Source: a virus. From it: a DNA stretch of 34,730 nt. A program made the position numbers and the translations under genes. How positions within the stretch are numbered: position 1 is the first letter of the stretch; the number at the start of each line of letters is the position of its first letter. The stretch spans positions 1-34,730 of the IMG/VR virus record IMGVR_UViG_3300042564_001059; one strand, given 5' to 3'. Below, piece by piece: positions 1-7,329 of this stretch. The notes below the pieces were generated by a model that was not told where the DNA came from, did no database searches, and saw only the letters and a program-made list of their open reading frames with translations.

Positions 1-144
1 GGCGGTCGGACGTGGGTGATCGGGCCGTGGGTTGCCACCACCGCTGCGAAGTCAAGCACCAGGCAGTCGGTCTTGCCTAAGTGCGGCCTCATGCCGCGCA
101 CGGCCATTTGCAAGTAAAGCCCTGGAGACATAGTAGATCGCAAG
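1..144. repeat. Terminal direct repeat, left copy
   Basis: These 144 bases recur at 34587-34730 with a single difference (G at 18, T at 34604). The repeat lies inside the helicase gene and the difference is synonymous (Ile ATC or ATA). This is what a circular or circularly permuted genome gives when an assembler opens it at an arbitrary point. True short terminal repeats of the virion DNA are an alternative, but would less naturally fall inside a gene. Confidence 0.9.
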
Positions 145-1106
145 AACGCAATGCAATCCAAGGCAGGAAAATCGTAGCCTGTCGTTAAAATTCCAACTGA
201 GCAAATAGCACGCATTCGACCAGACTCAAAATCGGCCAACTTGCGCTCGCGCTCAGACTTGCTATGCGTTGCATCCAACGACTCGGCAGGAATGCCGGCC
301 CCACGCAAGCATTCGGCTACATCTTCAGAGTGAGCAACACCAGAGCAAAAAATTAGCCAATGCTCGCGGTTGCTTGCCCTCTCGATAATCTCTTCTACCA
401 CGGCGCCGTTGTGATCGTCGGTGTTGAACTTTGCCTCCATCTCGGACGCAATGTATTCCCCTTGGCGCTTGTGCAAACCGTCTGTGTCTAGCTTGTGATT
501 GGTAATCTTTGATCGCAACGGGACAAGGTGCGCTTTGGAAACCAGCTCCTGGATGCTGACAGGCTCCAAAATATCGGAAAAGATTGCGGTTGGTCCTTCA
601 GTTATCAGACCTTGCCCAAGCCTGTAGGGGCTGGCGCTCAATCCAACGATCCGCATGGCTGGATTGATTTTCAGCAAGTCGGCAATCAGCTTCCGATAAA
701 TGCCACTCTCGGCGGTTGAAACAGCGTGCACTTCGTCAATGATGCACAGATCAATGTGCCCAATCTCCTTGCTACGATTGGCCACAGATCCAATGCCGGC
801 ATAGGTGATTGGCTCATCAAGTTGGCGTTTACCAACACTGGCGCTGTAGATGCCGAATGGCGCATCGGGCCACAATCTGCGCAGCTTGTCAGCGTTTTGA
901 AGGATCAGCTCTTTGGAGTGGACCAGCATCAAAATTCTTGTCTCCGGCCAGTTTTGCAACGCATCCTTTGCCAACGATGCAATCACCACCGACTTGCCGG
1001 ACCCGCCAGGCATGTTCAGTACTGGATGGCCAGTTGCGTTCTTTTCAAACCACGCGTAAAGCATGTTCAGTGCCCGTGTTTGATATTCACGCAATTGCAT
1101 TGTCAT
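1..1106 (-). CDS. SF2 DEAD/DEAH-like helicase, N-terminal part (runs off left edge)
   Basis: Probable ATP-dependent DNA helicase or translocase of superfamily 2. Visible motifs: Walker A P33-GGSGKS39, motif II IIDEVHAV, motif III GLSASP, and further on the QMAVRGMRP motif VI, which is repeated at the other end of the window. Joining this part to 34586-34073 gives 1620 bases, exactly 540 codons, so the protein is about 539 aa. The start at 1106 (MTMQLREYQ) is chosen because AGGAGG lies five bases upstream; an in-frame ATG at 1100 is the alternative. Its first 20 bases overlap the end of the HNH gene, which carries the ribosome binding site. It belongs to the leftward replication and recombination unit. 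The family is certain; the exact role (replication restart, recombination, or DNA modification defence) is not. Confidence 0.9.
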   Translation of the reverse strand, partial: MTMQLREYQTRALNMLYAWFEKNATGHPVLNMPGGSGKSVVIASLAKDALQNWPETRILMLVHSKELILQNADKLRRLWPDAPFGIYSASVGKRQLDEPITYAGIGSVANRSKEIGHIDLCIIDEVHAVSTAESGIYRKLIADLLKINPAMRIVGLSASPYRLGQGLITEGPTAIFSDILEPVSIQELVSKAHLVPLRSKITNHKLDTDGLHKRQGEYIASEMEAKFNTDDHNGAVVEEIIERASNREHWLIFCSGVAHSEDVAECLRGAGIPAESLDATHSKSERERKLADFESGRMRAICSVGILTTGYDFPALDCIAFLRSTMSPGLYLQMAVRGMRPHLGKTDCLVLDFAAVVATHGPITHVRP

Positions 1107-1848
1107 TTCTTCCTCCTTTTTTTAAATTTTCAACAGCCCACAAAGGCTGAAGATTTTTATAGTGAGAAAGCACAATTACATCATCAATTGTTTTCGCATT
1201 TGATAATGGAATAATATGGTCAATGTGCCACTTTCCATGATTCAACCAATCCATTCCTTCCAAAAATTTAGACTCTATATAGTGTCTAGCACAATCAATT
1301 GAGCAGCCTAATATTTCCTCTGTTTTATTTGATTTTTTCAATCCTCCTCTTCTAAATGCGTCAACTATCAAACCCCTTATCTTTTGTTTTGATGCAAAAA
1401 TTGGGTCTGTTTTTAACTTGATTTTTCTCCAGGAATTTACTGTTTCCCTGCGTTTTTCTTTGTTGTTTTCAAGCCAGTTTTTTGAATAAACTTTATTCTG
1501 TTCTTTCGTTTTCTCTCTGTATAAATCTCTTATTGGCTTTAATCTGTCTTTATTTTTATCATGATATTTTTTACTAGACTGAATTACCTTTAAAGGATTT
1601 TTAGATTTCCATTCTTTATTTTTTAAATATATGTAACCTGCGTTTTCTTGTCTCCATTTTTTATTTGATTCTTTAACTTCTTTTGTTTTTTCTAAACTTC
1701 TTTTTTTGCATAAATACGCATTGCATTCAACACACAAACCAGAAGTAACAAATCTTTCTGATATGTGTTCTCTAATACATTTTTTTCCAGTAAAATAGCG
1801 AGCCAAAACATTTGCAATTGCAAATTTTCTTGAAATTAATTTATTCAT
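1087..1848 (-). CDS. HNH homing endonuclease
   Basis: A free-standing HNH nuclease of 253 aa that probably cuts phage DNA lacking it and so spreads its own gene. The C-terminal HNH core is clear: HIDHIIPLS from residue 208, then HYKNLQPLWAVENLKKGG. The N-terminal region has Cys residues (CIREH, CVECNAYLC) and a long Lys-rich stretch that probably binds DNA. The gene is strikingly AT-rich, with Lys, Asn and Ile codons unlike its GC-rich neighbours, which points to transfer. It fits with no gap: its ATG overlaps the TGA of the upstream nuclease by four bases, and its end overlaps the helicase start by 20. It does not visibly interrupt either neighbour. Confidence 0.9.
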   Translation of the reverse strand: MNKLISRKFAIANVLARYFTGKKCIREHISERFVTSGLCVECNAYLCKKRSLEKTKEVKESNKKWRQENAGYIYLKNKEWKSKNPLKVIQSSKKYHDKNKDRLKPIRDLYREKTKEQNKVYSKNWLENNKEKRRETVNSWRKIKLKTDPIFASKQKIRGLIVDAFRRGGLKKSNKTEEILGCSIDCARHYIESKFLEGMDWLNHGKWHIDHIIPLSNAKTIDDVIVLSHYKNLQPLWAVENLKKGGRNDNAIA

Positions 1849-2897
1849 TTAACAATTCTTCCATTAAATTGTTTTCTCAAATCATGAAGCGTTTTCCATG
1901 ATTCTTTATCTGCGCAAGCATTAGAATTTGCAAGCAATTCTTTTGAACTAAAAACACCTTCATTTTCTGGGTCGCCATTAGCAACGTCCACTCCGTTTAT
2001 TTCATACACAGCAGTAAAGTTGTCTTTTCCATCCTTCATGCGCCATTTTACCATGTCAGGGTGCAGGACATGGCTGCCGCAGCCGGTGTATTGGGTTTCA
2101 ATCGGAATCACGCTGCGGTCAAATCGTGCGCATGTCCAATGCGCATCGCTGTCTGGCGTGGAGGGCTCCGCCGTGCTGTGCGCACAGGTCCGGCAATTCA
2201 CTTCCTTGGTCTTCTTGCTGCCGTGGCAGAAGTCATGCGCTGCGCAGAACTTGCACTCGTACCAACTTGGATTGCTGGACAAGGGCTCGGGCATCCTGTC
2301 CGCCAGAGCAATGCGATGCCCGCGAGCAATCAGGCGCTCGGCCTCGGTGTGACTTGCTCGCAAACGCTCGGTGTAGATGCGGTCATCGTCTTTGCAGACT
2401 GCAAAGTACAAGGCGCGGTCAATGTTCGTGCCAGCCATGTAGACCTGCATCTGCGCGGCGTGGACCGGTTTGGATTTCTCTACGCCGTGCTTGACCAGAT
2501 CGTCAAACGATTTCTTGCTGTGCGTCTTGGCCTCGAAGATGTGCCGAGCCTTTGGCGCACCAGGGACGCCAGATTCGATGATGCCATCCAGACTGCCGGA
2601 GACGTGCGAGCCAAAATCAACCCGGGCCTGGGCTCCCTCGGTGCTGTGTATCTCAATCCCAATGCTTTTGAGGTCCGCCGCTATGGTGGCCTCCTCCATC
2701 CGGCCCCGCCGAAACAAGCGCAGGATGCGACCAGGGAAGGGCTCGCGCACCGCCCAGCGGAAGGACAGCCACAGCCACCTATCACAGGCGTGACCAAGTT
2801 GGCTGGCACCGAGGTGCGACCTGGGTAGCTCGACCTGGCGCTCGTGGGCGGCGTCGATGGCCGCGGCTACCTCGTCGGGGATTGGGATTGCACTCAT
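1845..2897 (-). CDS. PD-(D/E)XK nuclease, RecB/Cas4-like
   Basis: Predicted DNA exonuclease of the PD-(D/E)XK fold, 350 aa. The active-site pattern is GSLDG (Asp104) followed by FEAKT (Glu122, Lys124). One Cys before the fold (C38, in HACDR) plus C215-x2-C218-x5-C224 after it resembles the four-Cys iron-sulfur staple of Cas4 and AddB nucleases. A second Cys set (C235-x2-C238, C256, C273) follows, perhaps a zinc module. Start 2897 is preferred over 2912 because its ATGA overlaps the stop of the upstream gene. The last 60 or so codons are AT-rich, like the adjoining HNH gene. With the Sak4-like ATPase it probably forms a phage recombination pathway: the nuclease resects ends and the ATPase pairs strands. 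Confidence 0.8.
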   Translation of the reverse strand: MSAIPIPDEVAAAIDAAHERQVELPRSHLGASQLGHACDRWLWLSFRWAVREPFPGRILRLFRRGRMEEATIAADLKSIGIEIHSTEGAQARVDFGSHVSGSLDGIIESGVPGAPKARHIFEAKTHSKKSFDDLVKHGVEKSKPVHAAQMQVYMAGTNIDRALYFAVCKDDDRIYTERLRASHTEAERLIARGHRIALADRMPEPLSSNPSWYECKFCAAHDFCHGSKKTKEVNCRTCAHSTAEPSTPDSDAHWTCARFDRSVIPIETQYTGCGSHVLHPDMVKWRMKDGKDNFTAVYEINGVDVANGDPENEGVFSSKELLANSNACADKESWKTLHDLRKQFNGRIVK

Positions 2898-3163
2898 TTG
2901 ATGTGGCTCCAAGTCTCATAAGACAGCACCTTCTCAATGGTGCGTGGATGAACGCCGTACTTTTCCGCCAGTGCGGAATTGCTCAAGGTCTCGGCAATGT
3001 GGGCCAGCAGGTCTAGGCGGTTTTCCTTGGCCTGACGGATCTCCTGCACTTCTGCTGGCGTGAGTTTGCTATGCGTCAGGGCAACGCCCCGGCGGGCCAT
3101 GGAGCGAGCGCGTGACAAGAACTCGGCTCGCTCTAGGACGTGATCGGGGCGGTGCTGTCGCAT
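2894..3163 (-). CDS. Small helix-turn-helix protein
   Basis: An 89-aa basic protein. Residues about 58-82 (LSNSALAEKYGVHPRTIEKVL) read as a resolvase or MerR-type helix-turn-helix, and the preceding LTPAEVQEIRQAKENRL segment is often found next to such helices in phage proteins. It probably binds DNA, as a regulator or accessory factor. It is coupled on both sides: its ATG overlaps the TAA of the 54-aa gene upstream (TAATG), and its TGA overlaps the nuclease ATG. No ligand domain is present. The exact function is unknown. Confidence 0.7.
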   Translation of the reverse strand: MRQHRPDHVLERAEFLSRARSMARRGVALTHSKLTPAEVQEIRQAKENRLDLLAHIAETLSNSALAEKYGVHPRTIEKVLSYETWSHIK

Positions 3164-3327
3164 TAGGTGGCCTCGGGCTCGGCAGGCTTGACCCAGGAGA
3201 CCTCGCAGCCGTCGTAGTGCATTTCCACCATGTTGAGCTTGTGCTCTTGATAGTCAAAGTCCATTTGTTTGTTTGTCCACTCCAGAATTGCTTCTGTAAT
3301 CTCTTCTTTGCTTAACTTGATAATCAT
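3163..3327 (-). CDS. Hypothetical 54-aa protein
   Basis: Begins MIIKLSKEEITEAILEW and ends KPAEPEAT. A good ribosome binding site, AAGGA, sits eight bases before the ATG, and the stop overlaps the next start as TAATG, so it is very probably translated. The protein is acidic in its first half, predicted helical (KEEITEAILEWTNKQ), then a short strand-rich stretch. The N-terminal IIKLSKEEITEAI style is common in small phage proteins encoded near replication genes, but no function is known. It follows a 9-bp-stem hairpin that separates it from the DUF669 gene. Confidence 0.7.
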   Translation of the reverse strand: MIIKLSKEEITEAILEWTNKQMDFDYQEHKLNMVEMHYDGCEVSWVKPAEPEAT

Positions 3328-3356
3328 GATGTAAGTCCTTGTTTTGTAAGGTAAAA

Positions 3357-3388
3357 GCGTGACAGGTTCCTAGATTTATCTGTCACGC
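3357..3388 (-). promoter_or_regulatory. Hairpin between DUF669 gene and 54-aa gene
   Basis: GCGTGACAG (3357-3365) and CTGTCACGC (3380-3388) form a perfect 9-bp stem with a 14-base loop. Read leftward it is followed by TTTT, so it may act as a weak terminator or attenuator. Two half-sites of a dimeric DNA-binding protein are an alternative. It occupies the only real gap (75 bp) inside this part of the leftward unit. Confidence 0.5.
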
Positions 3389-3402
3389 CAGGGTTTGCTA
3401 TC

Positions 3403-3876
3403 TCACTTCGCCCAAGGCGGCGCAGCCTTCGCGCCAGCAGAAGGAGCCACCGGCTTGCTTGCCGCAGGCATTGCCCCGCCGGCGATGCCAGCAAAGTCTT
3501 TGACCTCGTTGCCCTCGCCGTACTGATCGCTGCTGGTGATCGCCAGCTTGATCTTCAGCTGCCCGCCGATGAGTTGGTCGGTGTCGTTCACCTTTGCCAG
3601 GCCAATGGCCCGCATCAGGCTGTTCAGCTGCTGGCGGCCAATCTCCTCCGCCTTCGGGTTCGGGTTGCTGATGTTGAGGTTGCCAAAGATCGTGCGACCC
3701 TGGTGGCTCGGGCCGGTAATGTCGTACTTGAGCGAGATGTAGCGACCAGTGCCAGCCTTGGTGTCTTTGACGGTCGCCTGCGTGATGGCTGCCGTGTACC
3801 AGCCGGCAGGCAGGGGCTCAAAGCTCTTGCCCATGGGCAGGTCAGCAGCGACGAATGTTTCTCCGAATGAGGCCAT
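3403..3876 (-). CDS. DUF669 family protein, probable ssDNA-binding partner
   Basis: 157 aa. The core FGETFVAADLPMGKSFEPLPAG, the strand-rich middle with GRYISLKYDITGP, and the HQGRTIFGNLNISNPN motif match the phage DUF669 family. The tail from about residue 130 is a low-complexity Ala/Pro/Lys stretch ending PPWAK, as in single-strand binding proteins whose tails contact partners. DUF669 genes usually lie next to RecA-fold ATPases of the Sak4 type, as here (two genes upstream). The likely role is coating single strands during phage recombination or replication; that role is inferred from context. The start has AAGGA nine bases upstream. Confidence 0.75.
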   Translation of the reverse strand: MASFGETFVAADLPMGKSFEPLPAGWYTAAITQATVKDTKAGTGRYISLKYDITGPSHQGRTIFGNLNISNPNPKAEEIGRQQLNSLMRAIGLAKVNDTDQLIGGQLKIKLAITSSDQYGEGNEVKDFAGIAGGAMPAASKPVAPSAGAKAAPPWAK

Positions 3877-3881
3877 GATGT

Positions 3882-4247
3882 TTATTCCTTGGTGATTGAA
3901 AAAGACGGGCGACCCGCCGTGGTGGTGATCGCACCCAGGAGCGGGCGCGTGATGGATTCGTCAGCCGACTTCCAAGCCGACGAATTGATTTCCGGTTTCC
4001 AGCGGAAAAGGGAGCCAAGGTGCTCGGCCAGGCCCGCCTCGGCAGCAATGGCCTGCAGCTTGTCGCTGTCGATCTTGTGGTTCAGGCGGCCAGCGATCTT
4101 GACCGTGTAGCCGAGGTTCATGAAGGTCTTCGTGCCTTCCATGTCCTTGGCAATCTTGAACTGCTCGATCATGGCGTCTTCGACAACCCGGCGGGCCTCG
4201 GTTGCCAAGCGCTCGGCTTCCTTACACGCCAACCAGACGCCGATCAT
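3882..4247 (-). CDS. Conserved phage protein in recombination module (DUF7173-like)
   Basis: 121 aa from the ATG at 4247, which overlaps the TGA of the ATPase gene (ATGA). The N-terminal third is helical (ACKEAERLATEARRVVEDAMIEQF). The second part holds a pattern I recognise from phage recombination modules: YTVKIAGRLNHKIDSDKLQ, then HLGSLFRWKPEIN, then AITTTAGRPSF. The family name DUF7173 is from memory and uncertain. Genes of this kind sit between DUF669 and Sak4-like genes, so it is likely an accessory factor of that system. No catalytic residues stand out. Confidence 0.7.
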   Translation of the reverse strand: MIGVWLACKEAERLATEARRVVEDAMIEQFKIAKDMEGTKTFMNLGYTVKIAGRLNHKIDSDKLQAIAAEAGLAEHLGSLFRWKPEINSSAWKSADESITRPLLGAITTTAGRPSFSITKE

Positions 4248-4921
4248 TTCGCACCGCCGATCTTGCTGATGATGTGATAGAGGTCTGGCGTTTCCCAGGC
4301 GCTCAACTTGCCGCTGCGATCCTTCGCCAGCCAGAGGCCGTCGCTGTCGCACATGAGTGCCCGCTGGCTTATCCCTTCGGCGTCTTTCTCAACCCGCAGG
4401 GCCAAGACTTCGTCGAAAAAGTAAGGCAAGGCCTGGCCGGTCTTGTTACCCGGCATTGAGGGCGAGTAAAGAACCCGGCCCATCTCGTCCTGCGTCTTCT
4501 CGAGCTTTGCCGACATGTAGACGTGGCGACCAGGCAGGTCGCGAAAGGCGCGGATGATATCGGCCATCTGTTCTTGCATCGCGCCATAGGCTGCGCGTGG
4601 GTCTTTGTTGCTCTTCTTCTCGGCGTTCAGGACCACCTCGGCGATCTCCGAGATAGAGTCCAGCGCCACGCTCTGGTAATCCTTTGCCTCGTGGCTGTCG
4701 CGCAGCCAGCTGTATGCCTCCATCAGGGTGGCCATGCTGGTCACCTCGATGTAGGGCAGGTTGGCATCTTGAATGCTCAAGAGCCCACCCTCGGCGCTCA
4801 GGATGATTGGCGCTGGCAGGGTTGCTGCTAGCGTTGTTTTGCCTGCGCCGGCTTGGCCGTAGACAAGGATCTTGGCGCCGTTCGACGCCAGGGTGGACGT
4901 GGTTTTTAGGTTGATGGCCAT
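4244..4921 (-). CDS. Sak4-like RecA-fold ATPase (AAA_24)
   Basis: 225 aa. The Walker A motif is GQAGAGKTT (22-30), and the Walker B strand is SVALDSISEI at about residues 83-92. A Gln/Lys-rich central region (GRHVYMSAKLEKTQDE) follows. Length and motif order fit the phage Sak4 family, RecA-like ATPases that promote single-strand annealing or exchange, usually with a single-strand binding protein; the DUF669 gene two genes downstream is the likely partner. The ribosome binding site GGAGG lies seven bases before the ATG, inside the end of the 51-aa gene upstream. Plain P-loop ATPase with another use is the fallback. Confidence 0.85.
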   Translation of the reverse strand: MAINLKTTSTLASNGAKILVYGQAGAGKTTLAATLPAPIILSAEGGLLSIQDANLPYIEVTSMATLMEAYSWLRDSHEAKDYQSVALDSISEIAEVVLNAEKKSNKDPRAAYGAMQEQMADIIRAFRDLPGRHVYMSAKLEKTQDEMGRVLYSPSMPGNKTGQALPYFFDEVLALRVEKDAEGISQRALMCDSDGLWLAKDRSGKLSAWETPDLYHIISKIGGAK

Positions 4922-4923
4922 CT

Positions 4924-5079
4924 TCAGGCCTCCAGCATTTTGATGAGCTTGGCGCGGTGCGCAATGTAGAAGTCCAACATCTTGGCAACATCCGCCGGTC
5001 GGAGGTCAGCGGCTTGCGCTTGCTCCTTGGCAATGAAGCGGTCGCAGTCGGCGATGGCTTGGTTGATCTTTGCGTTCAT
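4924..5079 (-). CDS. Hypothetical 51-aa helical protein, first gene of leftward unit
   Basis: Begins MNAKINQAIADCDRFIAKEQ and ends RAKLIKMLEA. It is wholly helical and charged, probably a short coiled coil. AAGGAA lies five bases before the ATG, and the stop is two bases from the ATPase start, so translation is likely coupled. It is the first gene after the divergent promoter region and so among the earliest leftward products. No family recognised. Confidence 0.65.
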   Translation of the reverse strand: MNAKINQAIADCDRFIAKEQAQAADLRPADVAKMLDFYIAHRAKLIKMLEA

Positions 5080-5208
5080 CTTGCTTCCTTCTGTGTCAGC
5101 ACTCGTCGGGAAATCCGTTCAGTGCATGGATGCCATCCTACCTCATCTTTTCGACTTGTGCTATACTTTTTTTCGATCTTCACCAACTTTTTTTCAGGAG
5201 TACGTTCT
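5080..5208. promoter_or_regulatory. Divergent control region between the two transcription units
   Basis: All genes left of here run leftward and all genes to the right run rightward, up to 29367, so this 129-bp gap must hold the main promoters for both directions. It contains two T-rich tracts (about 5166-5173 and 5188-5194). The rightward promoter is annotated separately. For the leftward direction I see only weak matches (TTGGTG 15 bases from TATAGC, overlapping the rightward -10), so that promoter is not placed. A small HTH protein encoded immediately to the right may bind here. Confidence 0.6.
5159..5167 (+). promoter_or_regulatory. Extended -10 promoter for rightward unit
   Basis: TGCTATACT matches an extended -10 element (TGn followed by TATACT), so a good -35 is not needed; none is visible at 17 bases. 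It lies 42 bases before the ATG of the HTH gene at 5209. It reads like a host sigma70-type promoter. It is the best promoter-like match in the gap. Confidence 0.5.
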
Positions 5209-5397
5209 ATGATGACCATCGAGCAAGTCGTTGCCGCTCTGCAAGACCGCAAGGTGCGGGTCGTTGCGGCGGCCACCGGCCTGCACTACAGTACCGTTCT
5301 TGCCCTCCAGCGAGGTCGCTCCAAGCGGCCACGCATCACCGCGATACAGCGGTTGTCGACCTATCTACTGAAGGCGCCGAATGGCAGACCTGACTAG
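5209..5397 (+). CDS. Small HTH protein, Cro-like
   Basis: 62 aa, beginning MMTIEQVVAALQDRKVRVVA. Residues about 6-50 give a helix-turn-helix (VVAAATGLHYSTVLALQRG), followed by TAIQRLSTYLL as a closing helix, the layout of Cro and other XRE-type regulators. Start 5209 has AGGAG eight bases upstream; ATG at 5212 is also possible. It is the first rightward gene, beside the divergent promoters, and so a good candidate for the switch or timing regulator. Its end overlaps the primase-helicase start by 17 bases. No matching long repressor gene is present, so lysogeny is not implied. Confidence 0.75.
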   Translation: MMTIEQVVAALQDRKVRVVAAATGLHYSTVLALQRGRSKRPRITAIQRLSTYLLKAPNGRPD

Positions 5398-7327
5398 CAT
5401 CTTCGGCGGCGTCTACGCTCTCCCAGAGCCCAAGAGGATTGAGCCACCAGACGAGCAGCTAAGAGAGGCAATGGTAGAAGCCGGCCTGGAGCCGCCAGAG
5501 GCGATCTACCTAGACGGCAAGCTACACAGGTTCAACTCTGGCACCAAGGGCACACCGGGCCACAGCAAGCCCGGTTGGTACGTGGCATTCGGCGATGGCG
5601 TACCGGCAGGGCGGTTCGGGTGCTGGCGGGCAGGCATCGAGCAGGCCTGGCAGGCTGAGATGGGCAGGAAACTTACCATCGCGGAAGAAATGGCGCACAC
5701 CCGGCGAATGGCCGAGGCCAAGGCGGCACGGGAGGCCGAGCAGGAGCGCAGCCAAGCGGTTGCCGCTAGCACCGTGGATGCGATCTGGACAGCAGGCGGC
5801 GCAGCGAGCGCCGATCACCCGTATCTAGCACGCAAGGGCATCGCACCCAATGGCGCAAGGATCACCGGCGACGGGCGGCTGATGGTCCCGCTATATGGCG
5901 CCGAAGGTGATCTAGCCAGCGTGCAGTACATCGCAGTCGATGGCGAGAAACGCTATCACCCCGGCGGCGCTACTGGGGGCAAGTTCTGGATGCTCGGCGA
6001 GCCTAGCAGCACCATCTACATCGCCGAGGGCTTCGCGACTGCCGCAACGATTCACCAAGCCACCGGCAAGGCGTGCGCAGTGGCGTACAGCGCCAGCAAC
6101 TTGGTCCCAGTCACCGGAGCGCTGCGGGAGCGGTTCGGCGCACAACAAGACTTGGTAATTGTTGCCGACAACGATGCGTCTGGAGTTGGCCAGCGCTACG
6201 CAGAGCAGGCCAGCGCCAAGTATGGCGCCAGGTCAGTGATGCCGCCCGCGGCTGGGGACGCCAATGATTACGTTCAGGCCGGCAACGACCTGGCGGCGCT
6301 GCTCGAGCCTGCAGTAAGCGACTGGTTGATGCCGGCGGACGAGTTCTCCCGCCAGCCAGCGCCGATTCGGTGGATGGTCAAAGGCTGGATTCAGCAAGCG
6401 GCGCTCATCATGATCCACGGCCCGAGCGGAGGCGGGAAGACCTTCGCCACGCTCGACTGGTGCCTGCGGATGGCCCAGGGCCAACCGGACTGGTTCGGCA
6501 ACCGGGTCACGCCAGGGGCGATTGTCTACCTTGCCGGCGAGGGCCACCATGGTCTGCGCAGCCGGATAGCGGCTTGGAAGGAGCACCATGGGAATGGTCA
6601 GGCGCTTAATATGTATCTCAGCAAGAGCGGCTGCGATCTAGATACTCCAGAGGGCTACCGCAAGGTCTCCGAGCACATCCGGGCGCTACCCATCAAGCCC
6701 GCCATCATCACGATAGATACCCTGCACCGCTTCAACTCCGGCGATGAGAATTCATCCCAAGACGCCAAGGCGATGCTTGATGCCTGCGCTATGTTAATGG
6801 CTGAATTCAATTGCACCATCATACTAGTCCACCATACTGGAGTTTCTGAAGAGACTCAGCACAGGGCTCGAGGCTCCAGCGCTTGGCGTGGTGCGCTGGA
6901 CATTGAGATCAGCATCGTGCCGGCCAAGGGCGACGCGCCGATGGAGATTATCCAGCGCAAGAGCAAGGACGCCGAGTTGGCGGCTACCTTATATGCTACG
7001 CTTGAGAAAGTAGTTATTCCGGGTTGGTTTGATGAGGACGGCGAGCCGGTGACGAGCGCGGTGCTGGTGCAGGCAGGCGAGCCCACCAAGACCGCCAAAC
7101 GCAAGCTGCGCAGCACCAACGCGAACGTGGCTTGGGAGGCGTTCAAGACGCTCAATGCCAGGCTGGTCGCCAGGTCGGAATGGAGGCAAGCGTTCGATGA
7201 ACTGTCAGAGTTGGAGTCTACGAACAGCAAGAAGCAAGCGTTCGCCAGGGCCGTTGTGGAGCTTCTGGAGCGAGGCGAGATGGTCGAGGAGGAGCCCGGA
7301 ATTTATGAGCTGGGGATCGGATTTTGA
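5381..7327 (+). CDS. TOPRIM primase and RepA-like AAA helicase fusion
   Basis: 648 aa with two enzymatic parts. The N-terminal half carries a TOPRIM fold: IAEGF with Glu216, and the DND acid pair at 263-265 (VIVADNDASG), as in DnaG-type primases and phage P4-like proteins. A zinc-ribbon at the very start is not visible. The C-terminal half is a RecA-fold hexameric helicase-like ATPase of the RepA/AAA_25 type: Walker A GPSGGGKT at 347-354, Walker B IITIDTLHRF, and ILVHHTG. A winged-helix-like tail ends the protein. It probably primes and unwinds at the phage origin. The GGGTACA array starts three bases after the stop, which fits an initiator encoded beside its origin. Confidence 0.85.
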   Translation: MADLTSIFGGVYALPEPKRIEPPDEQLREAMVEAGLEPPEAIYLDGKLHRFNSGTKGTPGHSKPGWYVAFGDGVPAGRFGCWRAGIEQAWQAEMGRKLTIAEEMAHTRRMAEAKAAREAEQERSQAVAASTVDAIWTAGGAASADHPYLARKGIAPNGARITGDGRLMVPLYGAEGDLASVQYIAVDGEKRYHPGGATGGKFWMLGEPSSTIYIAEGFATAATIHQATGKACAVAYSASNLVPVTGALRERFGAQQDLVIVADNDASGVGQRYAEQASAKYGARSVMPPAAGDANDYVQAGNDLAALLEPAVSDWLMPADEFSRQPAPIRWMVKGWIQQAALIMIHGPSGGGKTFATLDWCLRMAQGQPDWFGNRVTPGAIVYLAGEGHHGLRSRIAAWKEHHGNGQALNMYLSKSGCDLDTPEGYRKVSEHIRALPIKPAIITIDTLHRFNSGDENSSQDAKAMLDACAMLMAEFNCTIILVHHTGVSEETQHRARGSSAWRGALDIEISIVPAKGDAPMEIIQRKSKDAELAATLYATLEKVVIPGWFDEDGEPVTSAVLVQAGEPTKTAKRKLRSTNANVAWEAFKTLNARLVARSEWRQAFDELSELESTNSKKQAFARAVVELLERGEMVEEEPGIYELGIGF

Positions 7328-7329
7328 CC

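Noticed and set aside
2061-2828. Long + strand ORF (255 codons) opposite the nuclease gene
   Set aside because: The opposite strand has a clear PD-(D/E)XK protein with coupled ends; this frame is the usual GC-driven shadow with no known motif.
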